From Aulosira sp. FACHB-615 (GTDB lineage: Bacteria > Cyanobacteriota > Cyanobacteriia > Cyanobacteriales > Nostocaceae), in contig NZ_JACJSE010000003.1 of the NCBI RefSeq assembly GCF_014698045.1, positions 248,001 to 312,000 on the forward strand: a DNA stretch of 64,000 nucleotides, given 5' to 3'. Positions within the stretch are counted from its first letter, which is position 1; each line of letters begins with the position of its first letter. Shown piece after piece: positions 19,480 to 28,140 of the stretch. The notes under the pieces are model-generated. The model was not told the origin of the DNA, did not search any database, and saw only the letters and a program-made list of their open reading frames with translations. Both the position numbers and the translations under genes were made by a program.

Positions 19480-21165
19480 ATGTCGGAAGAAGATATCCGT
19501 GCCGCAAGGCTGGAAAAAGTAGACCAGATTAAGCAGTTAGGGGCTAATCCCTACGCCTATCGTTGGGAATCCACCCATAACGCTGCCCAATTGCAGGAAA
19601 AATTTGCTGATTTAGCTAGTGGTGAAGAAGTTGACTTAGAAGTTGCGATCGCAGGACGCATTATGGCGCGGCGTGTTTTCGGTAAACTAGCATTCTTCAC
19701 CTTGCAAGACGAAACCGGCACCATACAGCTTTATCTGGAGAAAAATCGTATCCAAGAAAGCATGGCAGAAATTGATGCTGAAGCTTTCAACCACCTGAAG
19801 CAACTCACAGATGCAGGCGATATTCTAGGAGTTAAAGGCACAATTAAACGGACTGAAAAGGGCGAATTATCAGTCTACGTCAAACAATACACCATCCTCA
19901 CCAAATCCCTTCTGCCCCTACCCGACAAGTGGCATGGATTAACAGATGTTGCTAAACGCTACCGTCAGCGATACGTTGACTTGATTGTTAACCCCGAAGT
20001 CCGCCAAACTTTTCGCCGTCGCGCCCAAATCACCGCCGGTATTCGCCGCTATTTGGAACAGCGAGATTTCCTCGAAATTGAAACGCCTGTTTTGCAAAGT
20101 GAAGCTGGTGGTGCAGATGCACGTCCTTTCATCACCTATCACAACACCCTAGAAATGGAACTGTATCTGCGAATTGCCACAGAACTCCATCTCAAGCGGT
20201 TGATTGTCGGTGGTTTTGAAAAAGTATTTGAAATGGGAAGGATTTTCCGCAATGAAGGAATTTCCACCAGACACAACCCCGAATTTACCTCAATTGAAAT
20301 TTACCAAGCCTACGCCGACTACAACGATATGATGGCGCTGACGGAAGGCATTATTACCAGCGTCGCCCAAGAAGTTCTCGGCACATTGCAAATTACCTAC
20401 CAAGGTGAAACTGTAGATTTAACACCACCTTGGCGGAGGGTGACAATGCACGACTTAGTGAAAGAAGTCACAGGCTTAGACTTTAATTCTTTCCAAAGTT
20501 TGTCAGACGCAAAAGCCGCAGCCAAAAATGCGGGGATTCCTGGTACAGATGAAGCCGAATCAATTGGCAAGTTACTCAATTTAGCTTTTGAAGAAAAGGT
20601 AGAAACAAATTTAATTCAACCTACCTTCGTCATTGACTATCCTGTAGAAATTTCGCCACTCGCAAAACCCCATCGTTCTCAACCGGGTTTGGTAGAACGA
20701 TTTGAGTTATTTATTGTGGGACGCGAAACTGCTAACAGCTTCTCAGAGTTAACAGATCCCATCGACCAAAGGGAACGTTTAGAAGCCCAAGCCGCCCGTA
20801 AAGCTGCTGGTGACTTAGAAGCCCAAAGTGTAGATGAAGACTTCCTCACCGCCCTGGAATATGGAATGCCTCCTACAGGCGGTTTAGGTATTGGCATTGA
20901 TCGGTTAGTCATGTTATTAACTGACTCCGCAAGCATTCGGGATGTCATCGCTTTCCCTTTACTCAAACCAGAAGGTAGCTTTATTAAGGAATTTAGCTAT
21001 GATTCAAAAACTCAAACGCTGACTCTTGAATTTGATAGTGGAAGTGTTTATCAGTATTTTAAAGTACCTCCTAATATCAAGGACGACTTAGATAATGCAC
21101 CATCTAAAGGTCAATATTTTAATAAGTTTATTAAGGGGAAATTTAAGTATGAACAACTAAGTTGA
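19480..21165 (+). CDS. lysS: Lysyl-tRNA synthetase, class II, with KTSC tail
   Basis: A 561-residue class II LysRS. An N-terminal OB-fold (anticodon binding, GRIMARRVFGKLAFFTLQD) is followed by the catalytic domain, with motif 2 around FRNEGISTRHNPEFTSIE and motif 3 GLGIGIDRLVMLL. Ordinary bacterial enzymes end near residue 500. Here about 60 more residues (FIKEFSYDSKTQTLTLEF and onward) form a KTSC domain, a fold named for its occurrence at LysRS C-termini. The function of the tail is not established. A strong terminator follows 15 bp after the stop. Confidence 0.96.
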   Translation: MSEEDIRAARLEKVDQIKQLGANPYAYRWESTHNAAQLQEKFADLASGEEVDLEVAIAGRIMARRVFGKLAFFTLQDETGTIQLYLEKNRIQESMAEIDAEAFNHLKQLTDAGDILGVKGTIKRTEKGELSVYVKQYTILTKSLLPLPDKWHGLTDVAKRYRQRYVDLIVNPEVRQTFRRRAQITAGIRRYLEQRDFLEIETPVLQSEAGGADARPFITYHNTLEMELYLRIATELHLKRLIVGGFEKVFEMGRIFRNEGISTRHNPEFTSIEIYQAYADYNDMMALTEGIITSVAQEVLGTLQITYQGETVDLTPPWRRVTMHDLVKEVTGLDFNSFQSLSDAKAAAKNAGIPGTDEAESIGKLLNLAFEEKVETNLIQPTFVIDYPVEISPLAKPHRSQPGLVERFELFIVGRETANSFSELTDPIDQRERLEAQAARKAAGDLEAQSVDEDFLTALEYGMPPTGGLGIGIDRLVMLLTDSASIRDVIAFPLLKPEGSFIKEFSYDSKTQTLTLEFDSGSVYQYFKVPPNIKDDLDNAPSKGQYFNKFIKGKFKYEQLS

Positions 21166-21180
21166 GATATGTGATTAATG

Positions 21181-21210
21181 AAAGTCCGCCTACGCGGACT
21201 TTGTTTTTAT
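21181..21210 (+). terminator. Rho-independent terminator after lysS
   Basis: A 9-bp perfect stem (AAAGTCCGC with GCGGACTTT) has a CTAC loop, followed by GTTTTTAT. It is 15 bp past the lysS stop. The same hairpin with its flank recurs inverted near 28642. Confidence 0.85.
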
Positions 21211-21244
21211 AGCCGCGAATTCCATTCGTCGGGGCTTGGTGCAA
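21181..21244 (+). repeat. Dispersed repeat carrying the terminator
   Basis: About 60 bp running from the hairpin through GCGAATTCCATTCGTCGGGG to GCTTGGTGCAAG. It is present in inverted orientation at 28608-28660 with only a few differences. Confidence 0.7.
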
Positions 21245-21309
21245 GATATGTGATGATTTTGGGTTCCGTTCCTCCACCCAACCTACGCTATTAAAAGTTG
21301 ATACCGAGA

Positions 21310-22080
21310 TTAAACTTGCACCACAATTCTCATTTCCTCCAGTTGTTGCTGTAACCAACTAGCAAACAAATCTCGGAGAATTTTGCAGCGTAATTTTTCA
21401 TCTAAATGAGGCTGAATAATTTCTTCAACCCAAATTAGATGCACTCCTTTATGTGTGAGAATGGGCTTAAGAATCTGTGGCGGATGGGCAGTAAAAACAT
21501 AATTAGCAATTTCTGGTATCACATCACTACGATATCTGATTCCACAATATCCACCTAGACGACGTAATTCTGGTTCCTGGATGTATTGTTGAGCAATATT
21601 TTGGAAAGATATGTTATTTTCTTGCAGTTCATAGAATAGCTGCCAAGCTAACTCTTCGTCATCTAAAACAACTTCATAGGTGATAGATTGAGTGTAATCA
21701 AGCTGATGTGCCGCAAAGAAAGATTTGACTTGTTCAGCAAAGAGATATTCAGCTAACTTGGCAGACAGTAAAGAAGTTTGAACTAATTCTTTGAATTCAT
21801 TGAGAGACAGATAATGTTTTTCTAGCCATGTTTCAGTATCTTTGGCTGTGATCAGTTTTTTTGCTAAACGCAATTTATCTGCTGTTTGCTGAAGCTCTCC
21901 TGCTTTAATTTCTATATCTGCTTTAGTAGCAGCATCAGTAATAATCTTGCGAGTTGCGATCGCAGCAATTATATCTGGCAGTTCGCAGGAAAGCTTGAGT
22001 TGATACAATATATCTTCCGAAGCAATAATGAAAACATCATTCATCAATTTATCCCTGTTTGAAAAATACTCTCTATTCAT
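21310..22080 (-). CDS. PpiC/SurA-type peptidylprolyl isomerase
   Basis: A 256-residue protein with no signal peptide. The N-terminal half is helical and SurA-like. A parvulin-type rotamase domain occupies about 125-235, with LRRLGGYCGIRYRSDVIPE and PILTHKGVHLIWVEEI. In cyanobacteria, PpiC proteins of this kind often accompany HlyD/ABC export genes for double-glycine peptides, and here two such peptides are encoded just upstream on the same strand. The start overlaps the end of the HTH gene by 8 bp, so the two are translationally coupled. An alternative start 36 bp downstream (MNDVF) also has an AGGGA-type site. A role in maturing or exporting the peptides is inference; no transporter gene is in the window. 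Confidence 0.8.
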   Translation of the reverse strand: MNREYFSNRDKLMNDVFIIASEDILYQLKLSCELPDIIAAIATRKIITDAATKADIEIKAGELQQTADKLRLAKKLITAKDTETWLEKHYLSLNEFKELVQTSLLSAKLAEYLFAEQVKSFFAAHQLDYTQSITYEVVLDDEELAWQLFYELQENNISFQNIAQQYIQEPELRRLGGYCGIRYRSDVIPEIANYVFTAHPPQILKPILTHKGVHLIWVEEIIQPHLDEKLRCKILRDLFASWLQQQLEEMRIVVQV

Positions 22081-22678
22081 AAGTATTCACAAAATCAAAT
22101 AATTCTGATAAATTATTATTTTCACCATTTAAATACAAATCATATATTATAATTTCTGAATCTTTCATATCCTTAGTTTCTTGTTGGTTAGAATTATTTT
22201 TTTGTTTTGTGGAAAGTCCCATTTGTTTAAGTAACCGACTGATGTGACGTTCGGTAATCTTAATGCTCATTTCATTAGCTAAATGTTTACTTAACCATTG
22301 TGCAGTCCAGTTTTGAAACGGATAGCCATATTCTTGAGGATTATGAGTGACTAATTGTTTTAGGCGGTCGAGATATTGCTCATTAATAAGTTTTGGACGA
22401 CCTATTTTTTGTTCCTGCCATTGGTGAGCTAATCCAGCTTTAGCAATACTAGTCCAATATCTTGCCATGTGGTAAGAACAGCCTAATATTTGACAAATTT
22501 TACTTGGAGATTGACCTTGATCTGCCAGCAACATAACTTCGATACGGCGACGATATTCAGGTTGTAAATTTGTTTGTAAATTTTTGAGCAAAATTTTTTT
22601 CTGAAAAGGTGTTAAAAGCTTGCTGGGATTGATTTTATAGCTTTCTAAATCTGGAAATTGATTGATTTTATGTGACAT
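22073..22678 (-). CDS. HTH protein related to IS630-type transposase N-terminus
   Basis: A 201-residue protein. Residues of about 25-140 contain two helix-turn-helix segments, one around ADQGQSPSKICQILGCSYHM and one around TAQWLSKHLANEMSIKITER. They resemble the paired DNA-binding domain of IS630/Tc1-type transposases (HISRLLKQMG). The DDE catalytic domain is absent: the remaining 50 residues are a Gln/Asn-rich linker and an acidic tail. No terminal inverted repeats were seen. It therefore looks like a truncated or domesticated transposase DNA-binding domain. It is coupled to the prolyl isomerase gene and lies 412 bp downstream of the peptide genes, so a regulatory role in this locus is plausible. 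AGGA precedes the ATG. Confidence 0.7.
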   Translation of the reverse strand: MSHKINQFPDLESYKINPSKLLTPFQKKILLKNLQTNLQPEYRRRIEVMLLADQGQSPSKICQILGCSYHMARYWTSIAKAGLAHQWQEQKIGRPKLINEQYLDRLKQLVTHNPQEYGYPFQNWTAQWLSKHLANEMSIKITERHISRLLKQMGLSTKQKNNSNQQETKDMKDSEIIIYDLYLNGENNNLSELFDFVNTYE

Positions 22679-23090
22679 ATATCCTCAAAGCCTTATCCAA
22701 AGAGAAAAATCAATCTAAATGGGGATTTGATTATGGCTAACTTAAATTTATGCAATAGATAATTTGTTCCTGATTTGAATAGATTTAATATTAGTAAAAC
22801 ATTTATGCCAATCACAGCCATAAATAGTAGTAAATTAGATGGGTGATATGTACTTTAATTTCTATCTTTAGCAGGATTGAAATTATTATTTTCCTAATAA
22901 GTGAAAATTAAATGTATAAAATATTTATGGAATTTAAATTATAAAAAATCCTTAGTCTAAGATAAATACTTAAAACTAAGGAAAGTAATTAATGGCTAAC
23001 AATCATCAATGAATTTACTAGTAATCATCCGATTTTAGTAGGATTCAGCTATTAATAAATGAATCCTATAGACTAACAAATGACAATCTA
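22679..23090. other. AT-rich gap within peptide locus
   Basis: No gene or repeat seen. It may hold a promoter for the HTH-PpiC pair or a terminator for the peptide transcript; neither could be identified. Confidence 0.5.
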
Positions 23091-23390
23091 TCAAACAGCG
23101 CCAGCACCACCGTTACCACCGTTACCACCGGCACCACCACCGCCACCAGCACCACCAAGACCAGCAGCACTGAATGACTTGGCGACTGATGCAATATTAG
23201 CGATCGCAAATCCGTTCACGCTATACTCTAGAAACTTCTGACCATAGGCAATGTATGGGAGAAACAAAGCTCCTTCTCCTCCTTGTACAGCCATTGCGTC
23301 TGTATCAGTTAAGTCTTCGAGAAAGTTTTCGGAATCTGTAAATAATTCAGAACCAGTAGGATTGATAGCAGATACATTCATCTTGACCAT
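23091..23390 (-). CDS. Double-glycine leader peptide, Gly-rich tail (copy 1)
   Basis: A 99-residue secreted-peptide precursor candidate. A 38-residue leader (MVKMNVSAINPTGSELFTDS, then an acidic ENFLEDLTDTD stretch) ends AMAVQGG, a double-glycine cleavage site of the kind cut by C39-peptidase ABC exporters. The core GEGALFLPYIAYGQKFLEY is nearly identical to the neighbouring copy through KSFSAAG. The last 25 residues are almost only Gly, Ala and Asn. GGAG lies 8 nt before the ATG. Export and bioactivity are inference; such precursors are known as bacteriocin-like families in cyanobacteria. Confidence 0.78.
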   Translation of the reverse strand: MVKMNVSAINPTGSELFTDSENFLEDLTDTDAMAVQGGEGALFLPYIAYGQKFLEYSVNGFAIANIASVAKSFSAAGLGGAGGGGGAGGNGGNGGAGAV

Positions 23391-23466
23391 TGTTTTTTCT
23401 CCGATTTAATAGCGTAAATTGTTCGTTGTTTTGTTGTTGATTTTGAGATTTTTAGTTGTTAGAAAA

Positions 23467-23853
23467 CTACAACTTATAGGTAATAGTGCCACTGAGGCCC
23501 GGCGCAGAACTAAGACCCCCAGCACCGCCACCATTACCAACACCACCATTACCAGCACCACCAACACCACCATTACCAGCACCGCCAGTATCGTCACCAT
23601 TACCAACCCCACCAGCACCGACACCAGCAGCACTAAATGACTTGGCGATGGATGCAATATTATTGATTGCAAATCCGTTCACGCCGTACTCTAGAAACTT
23701 CTGACCGTAGGCAATATATGGAAGGAAAAAAGCACCTTCTCCTCCTTGTACAGCCATCGCTGCTGTATCACCTAAGTCTTCTAAAAAGCTTTCGGCATCT
23801 GTGAAAAGTTTAGCACCCACAGGATTTGCTTCAGATTTATTCATTTTTTCCAT
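23467..23853 (-). CDS. Double-glycine leader peptide, Gly-rich tail (copy 2)
   Basis: A 128-residue paralogue of the downstream gene, 76 bp away on the same strand. The leader is again exactly 38 residues, ending AMAVQGG, and the core EGAFFLPYIAYGQKFLEYG is conserved. The tail is longer (about 50 residues) with imperfect GGAGNGGVG repeats and ends GTITYKL. I set the start at 23853 because GGAGG lies 7 nt before it; a longer TTG start at 23871 would translate that ribosome site. Tail length and repeat number differ strongly between copies, suggesting slippage or selection for diversity. Confidence 0.78.
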   Translation of the reverse strand: MEKMNKSEANPVGAKLFTDAESFLEDLGDTAAMAVQGGEGAFFLPYIAYGQKFLEYGVNGFAINNIASIAKSFSAAGVGAGGVGNGDDTGGAGNGGVGGAGNGGVGNGGGAGGLSSAPGLSGTITYKL

Positions 23854-24412
23854 TCTTTTTCCTCCAATCAAAATTGGCAGAAAACATTTGTTTATGTATG
23901 GATCAAGCTTGCATCGCCTAATTCATACTGAACATTTTTATGAAAAAAAATCTGTTATTCAATAGCGTCAAGAAGATAATTACGTCCTAAAATGACTAAT
24001 TATGTCCGCAGGTAAAATATTAATTTTACTATGCAATGGATGAATTATTATGCAGATATTTGATAAATTAAAAACAAAGATAAAATCACAATTTTAATTG
24101 TAATTTCGATTATCAATATTAGTCACAAGCAATGTGCGATCGCTCGGAAATCTCCATTAGTCAGATTCAATAATTCAACGACATAATTAGACATCTTTTG
24201 TCTTTAAAAAAGACAAAAGATGTTGCTATAAATAGAAGAGTAGATAATTGACAATCGCGGCTATACAAACTCAACTCCCTTGCACTGGATAATATAAAGT
24301 CTTTGTAGCACCTAACCAAATCTAATCCGAAATATCAAGATATTTGGCAATTTGAGGTGATAAAAAATGATTTATAAATTAAAGCGTAAATTACAGTGAT
24401 GTGATTCACTGA
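23854..24412. other. Upstream region of peptide genes
   Basis: An AT-rich 560-bp gap containing the presumed peptide promoter, one HIP1-like site near 24138 and a strong hairpin at 24191-24223. No gene seen. Confidence 0.5.
24191..24223. repeat. 15-bp perfect hairpin
   Basis: The arms ACATCTTTTGTCTTT and AAAGACAAAAGATGT pair completely around a 3-nt loop. It lies 190 bp beyond the response regulator stop and 340 bp before the peptide genes. No T run follows on either strand, so it may be a processing site, an atypical terminator or a regulator site. Confidence 0.6.
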
Positions 24413-25129
24413 TTAAGCACTGGTTACTTCTGGCAATTCAAATTTATAACCGTAGCCCCGGACTGTCTTAATAAACTCAGGTACATTTTGATCAACTTCT
24501 AATTTCTTGCGTAATTGACCAATGTGTACATCAACAACACGTCCATCGCCCACATAGTCGCAACCCCAAATTTTTTGGATGAGTTGTGGACGACTCCAAG
24601 CTTGACCAGGATGACTCGCTAGAAAATGTAAAATATTAAACTCTAATGCTGTTAAATTTAGCGGCTTATCATTGAGTGTGACTTCTCTACCTTCTGGGTT
24701 AATGGCTAATTGCTTAAATATCAAGCGTTGTACAGGAGATGGGTTGATAGAACGTATACGTCTTAACAGTGCTTGTACTCTGACTTCTACCTCCGCGAGA
24801 CTAAATGGTTTAGTCAAAAAGTCATCAGCACCCGCCGAAAGAATCTTAATTTTATCTTCTTCCGCATTTCTACTGGTTAGGATCATGACTAAGACATTCG
24901 TTCGACTCTGCATTTCTTCGCACAAATTGTAGCCACTGATATCAGGTAAATTCCAATCTAAAATTACTAAAGCTGGATCAAATTGCTCAAATAACGATAA
25001 CGCCGTTTTGCCATCTGCCGCAGACTCTATTTGATATTTTCGACCGAGAAAACGATAGATTAGATTACGGACACCAAAGTCATCATCTACAACCAAAATT
25101 TTGGGATTTGTAACAGGAAGCATAACCAT
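24413..25129 (-). CDS. OmpR-family response regulator
   Basis: A 238-residue two-component transcription factor. The receiver domain begins KILVVDDDFGVRNLI, has its phospho-acceptor Asp in ALVILDWNLPDISGY and its conserved Lys in FLTKPFSLAEVE. The C-terminal winged helix has LTALEFNILHFLASHPG and DVHIGQLRKKLE, then the RGYGYKFE end. The partner kinase is not adjacent, which is common in cyanobacteria, so the signal is unknown. An internal ATG 6 bp downstream is an equal start candidate. The gene on the far side is the divergent NACHT protein. Confidence 0.93.
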   Translation of the reverse strand: MVMLPVTNPKILVVDDDFGVRNLIYRFLGRKYQIESAADGKTALSLFEQFDPALVILDWNLPDISGYNLCEEMQSRTNVLVMILTSRNAEEDKIKILSAGADDFLTKPFSLAEVEVRVQALLRRIRSINPSPVQRLIFKQLAINPEGREVTLNDKPLNLTALEFNILHFLASHPGQAWSRPQLIQKIWGCDYVGDGRVVDVHIGQLRKKLEVDQNVPEFIKTVRGYGYKFELPEVTSA

Positions 25130-25654
25130 AAAGTTCTAGCCTATGATTCATTGGGCAACTCGTAGTTGAGATAGTTTTTTGGGCATACGAGAAGCCACTG
25201 TGGAAAAGTCTATCAATTACAAAGATTTTTTAGATTTTCTTGACATTTACCCAAGTTGAGTACTTAGACATAAACGAGTTTTTGCCAGACATGGACACTA
25301 CTCTACTGAGATACACTTAATTTTCTATTAAATTTCGGAAAACTTCAGCCATCATATTGCATACCAAATGTATAAGTTTTGTATGATTTTTGTATGTTTT
25401 TGAACATAACCGTATAATTAAGTACTCTTATCTTTAAAAGAAATTCAATTTATTGAGGATTTTTAAAGAACAAATACCCTTCAGACAGAAAGTCAATGGC
25501 ATATCCAGCTAGACTCAACTGAAATTTGCTAAAATGTTTGACTCTCAATTTTCCAAAGTCAACTGTTTTGGAAAAGTCAAGCCATCTGTCCAGGGTGGGT
25601 CTACGTGCAGCTACATTCCTACTTATAAGAAAATACACTTAAAAAGCTGATTGT
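25130..25654. other. Divergent promoter region
   Basis: A 525-bp gap between the response regulator and the NACHT gene. It is AT-rich, with a palindromic element at 25549-25575 and a TATAAG-like box near 25624. A short minus-strand frame here lacks protein character. Confidence 0.45.
25549..25575. promoter_or_regulatory. Palindrome upstream of NACHT gene
   Basis: TTTTCCAAA and TTTGGAAAA are perfect 9-bp inverted arms spaced by 9 bp, about 80 bp before the NACHT start. AAGTCAA occurs in and after it. The position and symmetry suit an operator for a dimeric regulator; the regulator is unknown. Confidence 0.45.
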
Positions 25655-28003
25655 ATGACCAGCCAAGGACTCCGAGCTTCCTCAGAAGGTATTAGAGCTG
25701 CAAAAACAGCTTTAACTGATAAAACTTTAAGCCAACACAAATTAGCCATAGCTTTAGGTATTACACGTCAACCCGTATCCAAGTTTTTTGCAGGTGAACC
25801 AGTTTCGCGCAGTTGCTTTGTACAAATTTGTCAACATTTAGGGTTATCTTGGCAAAAAATTGCTGCCCTACCGGAAGATATAACTTCAGATGCTAGTGCT
25901 AAATCACAAACTAATAATAGAGATTTAAATATATTGGTGCAGGAAATACGTCAAAAGCGCCAAGACAAAATTCAAGACCAGTGCGGTACTTTACAAATGA
26001 TGGATATTGCTCAGACAATTCCATTGCGTGATATATATACTCCTATATATATATTAGAAACAATCACAAGTCAAAGATGGTTAGAAATTGATGATTTACT
26101 ACAAGAATTTAACCAAAAAAAATTACTAGGTTTAGAAGTAGCATCACTTTACTCAAAGTTGATGATATTGGGTAAACCAGGTACAGGTAAAACAATATTC
26201 TTAAAATATTTGGCGCTTGAGTGTAATCAAGGTCAATTTCAACCGAGTTATGTAGCTATTTTTATTAACCTGAAAGACTTTGCTGAAGACCTGAAAGACA
26301 ATAGTGATTTGAGTTTATTGAAGTATATTAGCCAAGAATTTGTTAGTTGTGGCATTGAAGCAGAATCAACGCAAAATGTTTTAACTGAAGGCAAAGGATT
26401 AATTTTTTTAGATGGATTAGATGAAGTACCGACGAGAGATATAAATCAAGTTAATCAAGAAATTCGGCGATTCTCTCAGACTTATTACAAAAATCGCTTT
26501 GTAATTAGTTGTCGCATCGGGGCGCAAAAATATAAATTCCCAGGATTTACTGAGGTTGAAATTGCTGATTTTGATATGCAGCAAGCCGATATTTTTGTAA
26601 AACAATGGTTTGTAGTAGTTGCTAAGGAATCTAAGGAAGATGGCGAATCTATAGGAAATTTATTTCTTCATCAATTGAATTTGCCAGAAAACAAGCAATT
26701 ACGCGAATTAGCGATCGCACCAATATTATTACATTTAATTTGTTTATTTTTTCACACAAAATCTGAATTTACATTTAACGTAGCTAAGTTATATGAACAA
26801 GCTTTAAATATTTTGCTGGGTAGATGGGATGATGTGAGAGGTATTTACAGACAGTCAATTACAGAGAACTTCAAGTTATTTAATCCTAAAAAGCTCCTGG
26901 CACAAATAGCGGCTATTACTTTTGAGCAAGAAGATTATTTTTTTGAGCAAGAACACATACAATCGTTAATATCTCAGTATTTAAGTCAATTTAATTACTA
27001 TGCTACTGACTTAGAATTAGTAAATCAGCAGTTGCACGATAGTGAAAAATGGTTGAAAATAATCGAGGTTGAATATGGTTTATTGGTGCAGCGATCGCAC
27101 GGTATTTACTCTTTCTCTCATCTGGCTTTACAAGAATATTTAACGGCGAAAAATTTTGTCATCAATTACCATGAACAGTCTGTAAATCAGCTAATTACTC
27201 ATATCACCGAAAAACGCTGGCAAAATATTTTCTTATTGACTGTGAGTATGTTGCCCAATGCAGAAATAATGCTGCAATTAATGAAACAAAAAATAGATAA
27301 TTTAGTAGCTAATGACCAGAAAATTCAAGATTTTTTCTTATGGCTCAATCAAAAATCAAATTCTGTAGCTACTCAATATAAAGCAGGTGCAATTCGGGCT
27401 TTTTATTTAGTTTGTGTCGGTCGTGTTTTAGAAGTGTGTTCGCAAGCAAGTAATTGTCCTCAACAGCAAGTATTTGGTAATTCATCTAGTTATGGTCTGG
27501 AACGTGCTATTTTAGGTAATTTAGCATTCAATCCAGAATTGGCGATTGATGAGTTTTTGACTAGTACTTTTGCTTGTGCGGCTGAACTGGAATTTGCCTG
27601 TCATTATATTTTGAATGATGCTATTGTCTTTGACTATGCCCATGCGTTAAATATTGCCTTTGATAAAGCCCTAAATTTAGTTATTGAGTCTCAATTTAAG
27701 CAATTTCTCCACAACCTCAAGAAACAATTGCCAAATGCTCAAAATCATCCACATAAATTTCGTAAGTGGTGGATAGAACACGGTAAATTCTGGAGTGGAA
27801 AATTTAGGGAACTCCTAATTCAATATCGCAATATTTGTCATGATTGGCAGTTTAGTAAACAGCAAATTGAATTAATTCAGCAATATTATAGTGCGAATAA
27901 ATTACTGATAAATTGCCTGAATGTGTCCCGGAAGATAACGCCTGCAATTAGAGAAGAAATTGAAGGAACTTTGTTGTTAGTAATCTCAGAAATCAAAAGC
28001 TGA
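25655..28003 (+). CDS. HTH-NACHT NTPase (bacterial NLR-like)
   Basis: A 782-residue protein. The N-terminal 75 residues include a helix-turn-helix (LSQHKLAIALGITRQPVSKF). A NACHT NTPase follows, with Walker A GKPGTGKT near 172 and Walker B GLIFLDGLDEVP near 250, then a winged-helix-like end with YSFSHLALQEYLTAKNF. The C-terminal 280 residues are helical and carry no recognised enzymatic domain. Bacterial NACHT proteins (bNACHT) include anti-phage sensors. The N-terminal HTH in place of a nuclease or protease suggests DNA binding or signalling. It is a single gene with no effector neighbour. The defence role is inference. Confidence 0.85.
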   Translation: MTSQGLRASSEGIRAAKTALTDKTLSQHKLAIALGITRQPVSKFFAGEPVSRSCFVQICQHLGLSWQKIAALPEDITSDASAKSQTNNRDLNILVQEIRQKRQDKIQDQCGTLQMMDIAQTIPLRDIYTPIYILETITSQRWLEIDDLLQEFNQKKLLGLEVASLYSKLMILGKPGTGKTIFLKYLALECNQGQFQPSYVAIFINLKDFAEDLKDNSDLSLLKYISQEFVSCGIEAESTQNVLTEGKGLIFLDGLDEVPTRDINQVNQEIRRFSQTYYKNRFVISCRIGAQKYKFPGFTEVEIADFDMQQADIFVKQWFVVVAKESKEDGESIGNLFLHQLNLPENKQLRELAIAPILLHLICLFFHTKSEFTFNVAKLYEQALNILLGRWDDVRGIYRQSITENFKLFNPKKLLAQIAAITFEQEDYFFEQEHIQSLISQYLSQFNYYATDLELVNQQLHDSEKWLKIIEVEYGLLVQRSHGIYSFSHLALQEYLTAKNFVINYHEQSVNQLITHITEKRWQNIFLLTVSMLPNAEIMLQLMKQKIDNLVANDQKIQDFFLWLNQKSNSVATQYKAGAIRAFYLVCVGRVLEVCSQASNCPQQQVFGNSSSYGLERAILGNLAFNPELAIDEFLTSTFACAAELEFACHYILNDAIVFDYAHALNIAFDKALNLVIESQFKQFLHNLKKQLPNAQNHPHKFRKWWIEHGKFWSGKFRELLIQYRNICHDWQFSKQQIELIQQYYSANKLLINCLNVSRKITPAIREEIEGTLLLVISEIKS

Positions 28004-28140
28004 ATTATAGAGTTTTTAATTTTCCAAAACTACCGAATATACCGGAAGAAAGACTTTTATAGTATTCATACCTGAGAAAGAGCAATCTAATAGCTTCATC
28101 TCGTTAAATTGCTCTTAGCAAAGTCAGTTAAGGATATTTT

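Noticed and set aside
22073..22678. Intact insertion sequence
   Set aside because: No DDE domain, no terminal inverted repeats and no target duplication seen.
23419..23704. Plus-strand Thr- or Pro-rich frames opposite the peptide genes
   Set aside because: Antisense shadows of Gly-rich codons; the minus-strand frames have good ribosome sites and conserved leaders.
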